DNA from: Stereum hirsutum FP-91666 SS1
Taxonomy: Eukaryota > Basidiomycota > Agaricomycetes > Russulales > Stereaceae
Length of the DNA: 64,000 bases
Reading direction: 5' to 3'
NCBI RefSeq assembly: GCF_000264905.1
Contig: NW_006763152.1
Span: 1 to 64,000, forward strand
Position 1 is the stretch's first letter. The number at the start of each line of letters is the position of its first letter. The notes below the pieces were generated by a model that had not been told where the DNA came from, made no database searches, and saw only the letters and a list, made by a program, of their open reading frames with translations. A program made the translations under genes and the position numbers. Positions 46,009 to 57,529 of this stretch are shown in pieces.

Positions 46009-48228
46009 ATGGTCCACTCAACCGTGACACGCGGGTCTCGATCTTCATCTGTATCAACTGTAACGCCTCAAATTACGACGTCACCCCCGAACCTTCTCTC
46101 TACCAGTCCAAACTCAAGCACCCCTGGTGCTGGTTCTGAACTCCCTCGAGCGCTGACCTGGTTGGATGAAGTTCACGAACTCGTCGCGTCAGCCAACACG
46201 GAACCGTCTTCTTTCGCGAGAATCGAAGTTGAAGACCAAGGAGGATTGACGACCCTTGGCGACATGCGTACTGGTATGTTCGCCCTTCGAATTTCCTTGG
46301 GCATGGCCGTTTCTGACTCTGAGTGGTATAGCTGGCCTTCTTAGCTCGTCTGGTGCAGATGAACAAGACTCTCGCCACGTTGAAGAGCATGCCGAATCTG
46401 AACACACTTTTGCATCTTCTGAATATGGCATTCGTGGAATTGACGATGGGGCATCCGCAACCTTACAGGACGACGAGCGTACGCTATGTCCTTCTCCTCG
46501 TATTTGGGATACTGTTCCCTCCCATGCTTTATCTCCAGGCACGGTAGAGTCCGCAACCTCGGTCACTGCAGTCTCAGACACCTCTTACACCTCAAAGGGG
46601 GCCGGCATAATGACTCGTGAAGATAAGCTCGATCTTCTAACACCTCATACCCACACCGGTATTATTGTTGGATCGAACGGCGAGGTGATCACTGGGACCC
46701 TCTTCGGATTAGTCGAGCGACTCACATCGCACGAGTACTTCGGTAGGTCTTGCGCAGCCGTTAGTAACTCTGTTTTCATATTAACACTCGTATTAGATTC
46801 ATCCTTTAACCGAGTGTTCACGCTAACATACAAGTCATTCACTGACCTCGAGACGTTGTATGACCTGCTCGTCCAACGGTTCTGGGTGGAGCCTCCTGTG
46901 AACCTTGCCCCTGAAGCACACCGTGAATGGATCACCCAGAAGAGGAATATAATCCGAATACGGTAACCTATACATATATTCACTTTGGTGACGCTACTCA
47001 TGTTGTATCGGGATAGAGTTCTGAATACATTTAAGATCATGGTCTCAGACGTTGCTATCCTTGATCAAGAAGATTCCTACGTCCTTGAGCGTATGAAGCA
47101 GCTGGTAGCTAACGAGGAAGTGGCATCCATCACAGCTGCAAGCCAGCTGCTCACCCTCATAGAAAACATGGTCCGTGTTTTCGACTCTACCTGTAGTCTG
47201 TCAGTATGATGAACCTCCATGGTTTCATCAGGAAAGTGGCAATATGCCCAAGGCGAGGGCATCAGTATCCCTAGACCAGCCACCGCCTGCAATTCTCCCG
47301 AAATCACCGAAGGACCAGCAACTACTCGCTTTCGACCCTCTAGAGGTGGCAAGACAATTGACTATAATTGGTTCTCGATTGTATCAGGCCTTGGTCCCAT
47401 CAGACTTGCTCGAGAGAGGTCTCACGAGTGGTGTCATAGCGCGGTTTGATGACAGTGTCTCGAAGTTCTTGGAGTACACGGAACAGGTACGTGGGTGGTC
47501 GTACGCTCAGGGTCGGCTCATGGTCGTATGTACTGATCGCTGCACAACCACACAAAGGTCACCTCATGGGTCATCAGCGTCTGCGAGGTGACCTTAACTT
47601 CTACCTCCGTCATGATACTCGGGCTCACCAAAACATTTTCTGACAGCGATGTGAAGACCTGAATAACTTCGCCATCATGACAGCGATCGCGTCCGGCCTC
47701 AACGACCCAGCAATCCAAAGACTAACTCAGACGTGGGATCAAGTCAACGAGAAGGCTCAAGCTAGATTGTTACACTTTCTTTGCTCTCTCAATGTGGACC
47801 CGAAGACGGGAATCAGCAACTTTCGCATCCCACCAAACGTGACACCGCCGTGCTTGCCGCCTATTGGTAACATTTCTAATCGTCTTCTCAAGTATCACCA
47901 CTTCATCTATCTCTGATTGTCTTTGACTTCGCTAGACATCTACCTTGCTTGCCTTACCGATATTCGGAGCAATGCGCTAGACTATGTCGGCTCAGTCGAA
48001 TTCATCAACTTCACCAAACGAAGGAAAGTCGTCGAAGTACTTGATGCAGTCCAGAAGTGGAAATCCAAGCCATACAACTTTGCCCGCGTCGAAGTCATTG
48101 AGGCATACCTTCAGAAAAATATGGAACGAATTGACGAGCATGGGGGACGGGAGGGAGAGCTAAGTGCACGTTTCATGAAACTTAGTAGAGAACGTGAGCC
48201 GGATGGTCTGGATATCAACGTTCTTTGA
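46009..48228 (+). CDS. Ras guanine-nucleotide exchange factor (Cdc25-like)
   Basis: It catalyses GDP release from Ras-type GTPases at membranes. From MVHSTVTRGSRSSSV at 46009 there is a Ser/Thr-rich N-terminus, then LTWLDEVHELV, and an acidic low-complexity part. The RasGEF_N domain follows: GIIVGSNGEVITGTLFGLVE, RVFTLTYKSFTDLETLYDLL, EWITQKRNIIRIRVLNTFK. The catalytic Cdc25 domain begins LAFDPLEVARQLTIIGSRLYQ, continues DSVSKFLEYTEQVTSWVISV, then CEDLNNFAIMTAIASGLNDP and RLTQTWDQV. It ends with TPPCLPPI, DIYLACLTDI and a tail to 48228. Between VTSWVISV and CEDLNNF about 20-25 residues expected in the family are missing or out of frame; see the findings. A start further upstream cannot be excluded. 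Confidence 0.83.
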
Positions 48229-48455
48229 CGTTGAGTGGTTGCTTGCGAGGGATGTGCCACGCATGGTGCAGCATGCTCGTGTTCAGACTCTTTATGTTGT
48301 GCATAACACCATAGACCCGAGAAATACATCATGCCTTGCGCTTAAGATCGATTAAGGTACATTGCGTGCTCACAAGCGCGGCGTGGAGACCAATCGCACA
48401 AAAGTATCGGGCGGGCCCAAGAAATAAAAAGTATAATGTCATCTGCTGACAGCGC

Positions 48456-50612
48456 TCACCCCGCCTCTTCGCTAGCAGGACTAGCCACCGAGCCCGCGCT
48501 GGGATTTGCAGATCCCTCGGGTTGCTCTTCTATGGCCTTTTTAGCCTCAGTACCATCTGGACTACAAGGGTGCCCGCTGAAAAAGTTCAAGCGAGCTGTC
48601 GGGGTTAGAGGGATGGTCGGTGCTGGAACGCATATTGGAATGAGCCATGGAGAGTCGGATATGGGCTGTTTAAAACAATGGTGAAATCACCGTCAATATT
48701 CGAAGTAGGGGTAAAAGCTAAGAAAGTGTCGTGGGTGATATGAGGGTAGACAGGAATAGAGAATACTACCATCTCTTCTCCCGTGCTATAACTCTCTGTG
48801 GTCCACCTTGTTTGCTCGATCTTGGGCGCGTCTGAATCAAGAATGACAGTGGCGAGCACCATGTCAGTAGGTGGAATACTAGGTATAATAATACCGGGTA
48901 GCGGAATTCCTCTTGATGAGTCGTAGCAAACTTACCTATCCAAGTCGTATGTAGACCAATATCGTTCAAGTGCATTGTCAATGTCTCCTTATACACCTTT
49001 TCGTACAATCAGCGTCAGCTCACACACCCGCGACCGATGACCACAACATTCACCCTTCAACAACAGAACGCACCTGGTACAGCATTTCACCGCCCCTCCC
49101 ATGCCCGTGGAAGAAACTCATCCTCGACCCCGGCCCCTTCATCAACCCAGGAACATACCTGAAAAACTCTAAAAATTCCCTATAACTCTCCTGAAACGTA
49201 TCAAAGTAAATGGCGTCGAACATTCCGAGCTCCGCACGCTTGGCTGGATCGGAGAGTACGGAGCGCCAAGTGCCTTCTATGAGACGGATTTTAGACACGG
49301 TACCGTCTTGATCTACGTTACACTTATTCGGTGGATGAGAAGCTGGGGATGCAAACTTGATTTTGTTGAAGTAAGCGACGGCATCGGGGTGGGCTTCGAT
49401 GATGGTGTGGTTTGCGGGGGAATAAGTTTGAAATTGAGTATCGATCTGCGTAGACAGGAGTCGTTAAATGAGGAGAGTTTGTTCACTCAAGCAATAGTAT
49501 CGCTGATCAACCGCTGATACTGCAACGCGTACCAGGCCAATTCCAAATCCAATGTTAAGGACAGATTTTCCTACATCCTGACCATCCATTAAGGCCTTTG
49601 CAGTTCGTTCCACTATGACAAGGACGATGAGTGTATACAAAGTCAGAATTTTCGAGGAGAATATTGCGATAGAAATGAGAGAACACACTGATTGGACGCT
49701 CCCAAAGCATCATCACACGGTCCTTCCCCGTCTTTGTACGCATGACGAAATCTTTCGAGACTCCATCATCTTGAGTGGTATATTCGCAAGGCGATTCCAA
49801 AAAATCGACATTATTCTTCTTCGGTATGATGTCGATCGGATGACTCTGATATTTATTTGTGTCATCAACAAAAGCCCTGCTGAGCCGCGCATAGTCTATA
49901 TCGATCAACCAACCAAGGAATGAGCGCTGAGCGCTGCAGCATATGTCTGATAATATCTTTCGCCCTGTCAAGGAACTCACCATATTCAATAGCCCATCTC
50001 ATCAACGATTCCCAGCACCTTGAACCCCTGTGATACTCAATCGCACATTTGTGTCGTATATCCTCCATCCACCACGGCAACCCCTTTTCGAGCAACCATC
50101 TCAACGCAACTATATTATCGTGATACAAAGCCTCGTGTATCGCGGAGTTCCCGGTAAATGGTTCTCTCTCGTATAGTAAAGCACCTTCGTTGAAGAGGTC
50201 GTCGAGAACATCTACGGGTGCTCCGCTGACGATGGACTTCAGGAGACGGCGTGCTGGGTCGCATAGTTGGCGGAGGATCTCGTAATCTTCAAAATCCCGT
50301 TCGAGCGCGTCGGCGTACCTTGGTAAACAAAATGGGATGTCGGGCGAAGATCAGCAAAACAAAGAAAAATAAAAATGAACAAACAATACGATCATCTCGT
50401 GGAGTTCGAATTGAGCAGGATATGATGCAGATGAATTCTTACTCGAGCCACGACTCCTCTTCCCTCCTGGGACGCGCTTTGTACGGTCTTTTATACTTCT
50501 CCCAGCCCACCTTCTCAGGGATGTACATTGTAGGCGGGTCGTCTTCAGAAGGCGCATCATACTCGATAGGTTCAATTGTACGTGTGGTCCATGCTGCTGG
50601 GATTGTGGCCAT
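48456..50612 (-). CDS. RMT2: Rmt2-type protein arginine (N5) methyltransferase with ankyrin part
   Basis: A SAM-dependent methyltransferase related to guanidinoacetate methyltransferase; yeast Rmt2 modifies ribosomal protein L12. From MATIPAAWTTRTIEPIEYD at 50612 there is a short leader. An ankyrin-like part follows (GALLYEREPFTGNSAIHEAL; ALRWLLEKGLPWWMEDIRHK). The catalytic half has DRVMMLWERPI, VLNIGFGIGL (SAM site), EAHPDAVAYF, RLIEGTWRSVL, MFDAIYFDTFQESYREFLEF and SRMSFFHGHG. Later exons give VYKETLTMHLNDIGLHTTWI and a C-terminus with PWLIPICVPAPT, ending after SPASEEAG at 48456. Near 49910-49930 (minus) the frame moves from PWLVD to IDYARLSRAFV. A GGTT repeat (TTGGTTGGTTGATC) sits there, so either an intron I missed or a 4-bp slip is present. 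Confidence 0.8.
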
Positions 50613-51009
50613 GGCGGAGTCGTTGTTGGAGTTGACCCAAAGGACACACCCTCAGCTACGCAAAAAAAAAAAGTTGCCTTATATATATGTACTATGATAA
50701 GCAATGCAAATTTGGCGGATTGGATGACAACAATGTAACAGCAGAGCGAGACAAGACTGCCGTGGTGGTGATCGTGGTGGTTGAATTCAACATCCCGAGT
50801 CGAGTGGCGCAAGTATCATAAGGTTTCGGTAAATCCCGGAGCTGACCTCGAAACAATTATTGCTCGAGTTTCTCGCACCTCAGCCTCACATCCCCAACCA
50901 AAAACATCGCCATATATAAAGCCACCTGCACTGAGCTTCACACCGCCCAAAAAAATCCTATTTTCCCTCTCCTTGAACAAATACCTTGAAAAAACCCCTC
51001 ACCAGTGGG
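50613..51009. promoter_or_regulatory. Divergent upstream region of RMT2 and the SDR array
   Basis: A 397-bp gap between divergent starts. It includes a TATA-box-like TATAAA at 50915-50920, 95 bp upstream of the SDR-like ATG at 51010. TATAAA lies at nearly the same distance before the other SDR genes (96 and 100 bp). Confidence 0.45.
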
Positions 51010-51177
51010 ATGGCGTCTACCAGTATCTTCTCTGCTAGTACTCACGTTGCCCTCGTCACAGGCGCCAGCTGCATCGACGGTATAGGTTACGCTCTCGCCT
51101 GGAAGCTTGTTCTGCAGAACGGCTTTAACGTTATACTAGGCTCTTGTACACTGGTCGGGTCACTGAAGTATAACTAG
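51010..51177 (+). pseudogene. Truncated short-chain dehydrogenase copy
   Basis: The 55-codon frame reads HVALVTGASCIDGIGYALAW and LQNGFNVILGSCTLVGSLK and then stops. This is the first exon of the SDR genes that follow (TGANRTDGIGYAAARQ... VILGSRTLS), with the cofactor glycine motif kept but the rest lost. The next 600 bp hold no recognisable SDR exons. It has an intact TATA box at the conserved distance, so it may still be transcribed. Confidence 0.7.
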
Positions 51178-51796
51178 AGGAAGATGGGCCGAAGCACAGG
51201 GAATAAGGACAAGCGCCCCAATTCGCCCCGCTGAGAGGTTTCGTACAACCGTGTAAGTAAGGTACTTGTTATGACGCCACTCTCTCTATACGTGCTATGC
51301 ACTCAACACTATTCTCTCAGAGTTTTCTTATGTGAACGCCGCAAGAAGAAAAGCTGCGGCAAACACCGTCGCTCTGAACCATCGACAACGTCTTGACTCG
51401 AAGCTCACACCGGATTGTAACATCCCTCAGTCAAGTGCTCATCTATACACTCTATTCTTACGTGTACTGAAACCTTCTGAGCGCATCAAAGACCAATGTC
51501 TTAGATCTTTTGGGCCGTCGAGGACGAGGGACCCACTCTTGAAGCTTCAACTTTGTTCCGCTTGACTAACCTATACTCGTTGAATCTTCGTTCTTCCCGC
51601 ACTTTGTGAAGTTCAACGGGATATGAACGCTGTATTACGCCTATAGAATTACTTGTGTCAGGCTATCCACTGGGTTTCCGTCTCTCAGGCTTACTATATA
51701 TATTTCGCGCTGGCTCATGACCAGAGTACATCTATCCTGAGTCGCAACTGGAGACCGACCTCGTACTAGACTCCTGGAACCAACCTCTCCGCCTCA
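51178..51796. other. Gap between truncated and intact SDR copies
   Basis: No SDR exon or other gene is recognisable. An AT-rich TATATATA stretch near 51690-51700 lies about 100 bp before the next ATG. Confidence 0.5.
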
Positions 51797-52977
51797 ATGT
51801 CTGCCCCAATTGCTCTCATCACAGGCGCCAACCGTACCGATGGCATAGGCTACGCAGCTGCTCGCCAACTTGCTCTCCAACACGGCTTCACTGTCGTACT
51901 AGGCTCTCGTACTCTCTCTCCAGCTCTTGACGCCGCTGCTAGGCAGCTCGAGAAAGAAGGGACTAAGAACGGTGTGCACGCTGTTCATATTGATGTAGCT
52001 AGTTCGGACAGCGTAAGAAAGGCTGCGAAAGAGGTGTCGGAGAAGTTTGGAAAGCTCGATGTGAGGGACTCTTATCCTCTGCTGTTTTTACTGTGGTTTT
52101 ATCTCCATGATATCACTAAGCGGGTTCTGAATCTCTGATTTCTTGCGCACTGATGCAGGTGCTAGTGAACAATGCCGGGCTGAGCGTCCCTCCCTCTCGG
52201 ACTGAGATCGTTGAAACATGGCCACAGGTCAGCCTGGATTCTACGGAGCACACCAGAAAGGACTTTGAGGAAGTATTCGCGGTGAATTTTTTTGGTATCG
52301 TCGATACCATCAGTGTGTGTTTACATCTTCCCCACTCCATTCCGTGACCTCCTTACGCATTCGCAAGAGAGTGTCTTGACGCAGCAGAGTGTGCTCATTA
52401 AATTTCCTCGTCTGATATATTATTAGATGTCTTCGCACCTCTCCTCGCCAAGTCTTCCTCCCCACGTATCGTGAACGTCGGCTCTCCAGCTGGTTCATTG
52501 GATTACATCTCTTCCTTACCGGCCAACTATCTGGGAGCGAGCATTGTCTATAGCTCTTCGTGTGTTCAATCTGTTCCTTGGTCAAGCCATTTGTCACGGT
52601 CAAATCGAGCTAAAAATTATCTCAATCTTTGGCAACCGTAACTTCCAGGAAAGCTGCTCTCCACATGCTCACTATCATGTACAGCAAAGATTTACCGAAG
52701 ATGAATCCTGCATTCAAAATCAACGGGGGATGTCCGGGTTTCACTGATACGTCATTCAACAAACACAGTACGTCGAGCACTTTCACTCCTTCTCACTACC
52801 CCCGTTAAGCTCCTAACGATACTTTCCATCGAAGTCGGAAACCGTAAACCTGACGAAGGCGCCGCAGTCGTTACTTGGCTCGCCACACTTCCTGAAAGCG
52901 GGCCCACTGGAGGTTTTTACTGTGATTATCCTCCGTATTCGGAGAAGAACGGAGAATTCAAGGTCTTGAGTTGGTAA
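51797..52977 (+). CDS. Short-chain dehydrogenase/reductase, array copy 1
   Basis: An NAD(P)-dependent oxidoreductase. The Rossmann motif reads ALITGANRTDGIGYAAARQL, with two extra residues (TD) compared with the classical TGxxxGIG. LGSRTLSPAL and HIDVASSDSV (adenine-side Asp) follow. After intron 1 comes LVNNAGLSVPPSRTE (NNAG), then DFEEVFAVNFFGIVDTI. PRIVNVGSPAGSL carries the catalytic Ser region. The active-site Tyr and Lys are split by an intron: SIVYSSS then KAALHMLT, giving YxxxK. The last exons have GGCPGFTDTSFNKH and GGFYCDYPPYSEKNGEFKVL, stop at 52977. The gene appears complete. The substrate is not predictable. Confidence 0.85.
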
Positions 52978-53519
52978 AATTCTGGTGAGGAAACAGACGT
53001 GCGCTCGTTGTTGGTGAAAGTTGTTGAAAGGCCGAGGGGTTGATGCTTTGCTTAGCCCGTGGTGTGTGCTGTGGGATTTTCGTGGAGAACGACATATTCA
53101 AGTTGTGCTTGAGTATCGACTTATGCTCGCATGCAAATTGAAGTATCAGCTAGGGCCTAGGATCTGGGTACGGCCCAAACGGTTGGGCTGGTAGGCCATA
53201 GTGGCGCCACTTTCGGGGGAATGTAGGACCTCCCACTTCCAGAGAAGTATCATGACCGCACCGCCCCCGTTGCGGCCACCTTGTCTGGTAATATCCAAGT
53301 CCTAATACCTCATCATCTACGGGCAGAAACAAATCAGATAGAGATGAATTAAAGAGATGTGCTTTTTGTTCTGCGCGTTCAGAAATCGTTGGACCGATGG
53401 CTGGGTCGCTGTTTTCGGCGGAAGAATAGAATCCTTATTCGTTTCTTAGAGCTCAAACAAGGAAATTCTGCGCTGAGCGCTGAAAGTGCTGCTCGTGCTT
53501 TGACTCCAAGGGACTGGTA

Positions 53520-53913
53520 CTATCAGTGGCCCCTCGTTCGGACGAACCCTCGTTCGGACAGTGCGAAAAACACGCCCAATTCCCTATCGTTTCACCCCGT
53601 TCAAGCTCTCATAAATCATGTTAAATCACCACTAGACCATCTGCGAAGTGGTTTGAGCACAATAATGGCAGTGGAAGGTCGAATGGGGAGGGGGGCGTTT
53701 CGGACACTTTGGCGGGATCGGCTGTCCGATCGACGGTCCCACCTCCTGCCAGTGATCGACGACCTTTCTCTCAAGCAATCCACAACAAAATTGCATGGGC
53801 ATGTAGCTACAGTAGGGGGCATTGTGTGTGCAAAGTTTCATGGCAAGAAACCTTATACTGCGTGAGCTAGATTTTTTGCAGTCTGGATTGTCCGAACGAA
53901 GGGCCAGTGATAG
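53520..53913. mobile_element. MITE-like element with TIRs and TA target site
   Basis: The left end CTATCAGTGGCCCCTCGTTC is repeated inverted at the right end (53890-53913) with two mismatches over 24 bp. TA flanks both sides (53518-53519 and 53914-53915). The left TIR contains a local duplicate of its CCCTCGTTCGGAC part. There is no transposase frame; the element is about 394 bp and non-autonomous. Its TIR differs from that of the element at 24.5 kb, so it belongs to another family. Confidence 0.75.
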
Positions 53914-54348
53914 TACTTGTGGGCCACAGTCGCCCCAAGTCGCCCAGAAAATCTGGCTCACGAGATTCCGGCAAGTCCCACGGGAGTGGCCGTGACGTTC
54001 TGCAATCCACATCGGGCCGCATCATCATCCTCCATTCGTCCTGACCCACATCTCAAGCTGAGCGCTTCGGTGTCCTTTGTTCGAGGCTATTGTCCCTGAT
54101 GGAGAAAGGAGACCCACTCTCACGGCTTCCCCGCTTCTGCAACTTGACCCCGCTCAATGTTCGTTCGTGTTCCGATGTTCACCGTTCAGAGACATGCACG
54201 ACATCGTGCGGTCCTCAATGGATAAACTGAAAGGCACTACGGATCTATACAAACTCGCAGCACTAACAGTATACGACGCGTTGTCTATCCACTGCGACTC
54301 CGACTCTAACGCAGGGGACCTTTCTTGGCCAGGCTCGGTGAAAAGACC

Positions 54349-54354
54349 TATAAA
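54349..54354 (+). promoter_or_regulatory. TATA box of SDR copy 2
   Basis: TATAAA lies 96 bp upstream of the ATG at 54445. The same motif lies 95 bp before the truncated copy and 100 bp before copy 3. Confidence 0.5.
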
Positions 54355-54444
54355 GGTCTTCATCTTCAGCTGGGTAGTCACATCCAGAAAATTCCCTACC
54401 TTCCAACTATTTGACCAATAACAACTTCTTTCTTTCACACTGAA

Positions 54445-55574
54445 ATGTCTACCCCAACGTCGACCACTATCGTTCTCATCACAGGCGCAAACCGCACCGA
54501 CGGCATAGGCTACGCCGCTGCTCGTCAACTCGCTCTCCAACACGGTTTCACCGTCATCTTAGGCTCTCGTACTCTCTCTTCGTCTCTCGACGAGGCTGTC
54601 AAGCAGCTCGAGAAGGAAGGGGCGAAGAACGGAGTTCATGCTCTTCAGATTGATGTGGCTAGTTCAGAGAGCGTGAAGAGGGCCGCGACAGAAGTGGCGG
54701 AGAAGTTTGGGAAGCTCGATGTAGGGGACATATACTCTTTTTCAGAGTCGGTTACTACTTACAAATGATTTCTGACAATGCACGCAATATAGGTCTTGGT
54801 AAATAACGCGGCGCTGGGCCTTCCTCCTTCCCGCACTGAGCTCATCGACGCCTGGCCAAGGATGATGCTCGGACCCACGGAGCACACAAGGAAAGACTTC
54901 GAGGAGGTTTTTGCCGTTAATGTATTTGGTATTGTCGACACGATCAGTGAGTGTCTCAAGCCCGGAATTCCTGCGTCTTCCTTCAAGACCCACTAAAATG
55001 TTCATGCAATCCTTCATTAGACGCCTTTGCGCCCCTTCTTGCCAAATCCTCATCCCCCCGCATCGTGAATGTGACCTCCGGCGCTGGCTCCTTGGGCTGC
55101 ATGTCATGGTTCCCGTCCAGCGATAGCGGAGCGAGCTCCATCGTCTACAGTTCTTCGTACGTTGCTTCTTCTATATAATACAAACTTGTAAACCAATCCG
55201 TTAGACGGCGAACTAATTAGTATCCATGGTTGGATTTTCCAGGAAAGCAGCACTGAACATGCTCACTGTCATGTACAGTAAAGACCTACCGAAGTTGAAC
55301 CCTGCCTTCAAGGTCAACGCGGGATGTCCGGGCCATACCTCTACGTCATTCACCAAGCACAGTGCGTCTCGCCCACTCATCTTAACTATCCTCTACGTTG
55401 ATTCTCGTGTACTATTCTGTCGGAATCGAAGCTGGCGCCCGTTCACCCGACGAAGGTGCCGCGGTTGTTACCTGGCTTACCACACTTCCAGACGACGGGC
55501 CTAACGGTGGATTCTACTGCGATCATCCTCCATATTCGCAGAAGAACGGTGACTTCAAGGTCGTAGAGTGGTAA
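54445..55574 (+). CDS. Short-chain dehydrogenase/reductase, array copy 2
   Basis: Paralogue of the gene at 51797 with the same intron positions. It starts MSTPTSTTIVLITGANRTDG, with the two-residue insertion in the glycine motif. ALQIDVASSESVKRAA, LVNNAALGLPPSRTEL, DFEEVFAVNVFGIVDTI and PRIVNVTSGAGSLGCMSW follow. The YxxxK site spans an intron (VYSSS then KAALNMLTVM). VNAGCPGHTSTSFTKH and GGFYCDHPPYSQKNGDFKVV end the protein, stop at 55574. All exons are open. It is closer in sequence to copy 3 than to copy 1. Confidence 0.86.
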
Positions 55575-56434
55575 TTAGTTGTCGAAGAGATCCCAGTGTT
55601 ATATTGTTCGTTAACATAGAGGGGGGAGTACTTAGCATGTGGTGGCCTCAATGCCGAGACTCCTCTCACTGACATATTATTCTGACCGTTCTCACTCATG
55701 CATGGCATATTGTGTGGCAAGGCTGTGGTCAAAATATGTTGATTCACGTAAACGCTCACTCAACTAATTTTTTTAGGCCATTTGTATCCACGAGACCTCT
55801 TTTATTCTTGATGGTATGATTTGTGCTGAGGTGCTTGGCCGCCATGGAGTACTACGAGCAGACTTGAGAGTACTTACACTTTCACGGGCAATGATGGGCC
55901 ACGGTGGCCCAAGAAATACGGCATATTCCGTGAGCGCGTGATGGGTGTTTCGAACCACGTCACCTTTTGGTCGAGTTCACTCCGACCCACATCTCAATCT
56001 GGCATGTCGGTGCACAGATCCCTATCCTCTCTAACGTCCCACCATTTCTCTGTTATTATAATCAGACAACAAAGAAAGTCACCTTGGAGCTTAGACTTCA
56101 GGTTCGATTTAGACTCGCTCAGAGCCAGGATCCGCTCTTGTCCTGAGCCTCGTTAATATTCTGCTAATGTACGTGTCGTACGATACAGTCCAGCGCTCGA
56201 GGGAATACACAATGAAGATAACATCATGTATCTGGTGTACGTGGGACTGCTCAGCATTATATACACTCTTTCCATCCACTAGAGCTCCGGATTCGACCCC
56301 CATGCACTGGGATCTTTTGAGGAGTGCGACACCATATAAATGCCCCCACCTTGAACTTCTCGCTAGTCACAGCTAAGAAGCTTCCTGATTCTTGACTACT
56401 TCACCAACAACCAGCCTCTTTGATTCCCACTGCA
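55575..56434. other. Spacer between SDR copies 2 and 3
   Basis: No gene. Parts around 55880-56010 resemble the DNA at about 53915-54080, upstream of copy 2, including the shared GACCCACATCTCAA. The end contains the promoter with its TATA box at 56335. Confidence 0.5.
56335..56340 (+). promoter_or_regulatory. TATA box of SDR copy 3
   Basis: TATAAA lies 100 bp upstream of the ATG at 56435, at the distance conserved across the array. Confidence 0.5.
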
Positions 56435-57529
56435 ATGTCTACCCCGACGTCGACCCCTATCGTTCTCATCACAGGCGCAAACCGCACCGACGGCATAGGC
56501 TACGCCGCTGCTCGTCAACTCGCTCTCCAACACGGCTTCACCGTCATCCTAGGCTCTCGCACTCTCTCCCCATCTCTCGACGAGGCTGTCAAGCAGCTCG
56601 AGAATGAGGGGGCGAAGCATGGAGTGCATGCTCTTCAGATCGATGTGGCTAGTTCAGAGAGCGTGAAGAAGGCTGCGACAGAAGTGGCGGAGAAGTTTGG
56701 AAGACTCGATGTAGGGCGCGTCAATCTATCCTTTCTTCATTTCCTGAATATTTATTGCGTAATATAGGTCTTGGTTAACAATGGGGCATTAGGGCTTCCC
56801 CCGTCTCGTACTGATATTATCGAGGCGTACCCAAAGAAAAAGCTCGCACCTACGGAACACACGAGGAAAGACTTCGAGGAAGTATTCGCCGTCAATACCT
56901 TCGGTATCGTCGACACGATCAGTGAGCGTGACAATCCAGCATTCTCGTTCTTCCATCTTTCTTTAGGTCTCACTACATGATTTTTATTTATCTGATACTT
57001 TACTAGATGCCTTTGCACCTCTCCTCGCCAAATCCGCATCCCCACGCATCGTTAATGTCTCTGCCGGTGCTGGCTCCTTGGGCTGCATGTCTTGGTACCC
57101 GACCAATACGACCGGAGGGACCAATATCGTGTACAGTGCTTCGTACGTTCTACCACGTTAAAACCCAGTATAAAGACTGACGGATGTCGTGGACCATCAC
57201 AGGAAAGCAGCGCTGAACATGCTCACGGTCATGTACAGCAAAGATCTGCCGAAGTTGAATCCCTCCATCAAAGTCAACTCGGGATGTCCTGGATATACCA
57301 ACACATCGATCAACAAGCACAGTACGTCCAAACGATACGCCTCTCACATTTGATCAGTCGCTAAGTCTCCTCTGTCATTGTCGAAGCCGGTGAGCGCACG
57401 CCCGATGTAGGCGCTGGGGTCGTCGTTTGGCTTGCCACACTCCCTGACGACGGCCCGAACGGAAAGTTTTACTGTGATTATCCTCCATATTCACAGAAGA
57501 TTGGAGACTTCAAGGTTATAGAGTGGTGA
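56435..57529 (+). CDS. Short-chain dehydrogenase/reductase, array copy 3
   Basis: The most similar sister of copy 2; exon 1 is almost identical (MSTPTSTPIVLITGANRTDG). LVNNGALGLPPSRTDI, DFEEVFAVNTFGIVDTI, PRIVNVSAGAGSLGCMSW and the YxxxK pair (VYSAS then KAALNMLTVM) are present. VNSGCPGYTNTSINKH and GKFYCDYPPYSQKIGDFKVI close the protein, stop at 57529. An in-frame ATG at 56420 would add five residues; 56435 is preferred because it matches copy 2. The gene appears functional. Confidence 0.86.

Larger units (their letters stand above)
52978..54444. other. Inter-SDR spacer with TIR element
   Basis: It has no supported gene; a 168-codon frame at 53359-53865 runs into the TIR element and looks spurious. 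The spacer holds a MITE-like element (53520-53913). DNA after it (53915-54080) resembles the spacer before SDR copy 3 (about 55870-56000), showing that spacers were duplicated along with the genes. Confidence 0.55.

Noticed and set aside
44346..48228. The gene at 44.3 kb and the Ras GEF as one fused gene
   Set aside because: The first gene has its own family-typical acidic C-terminus and stop at 45962, and the Ras GEF opens with a good ATG at 46009; no in-frame join was found.
53359..53865. 168-codon + strand frame as a gene
   Set aside because: It runs across the left TIR and most of a MITE-like element, lacks motifs and has unlike composition; it is best explained as a chance frame.
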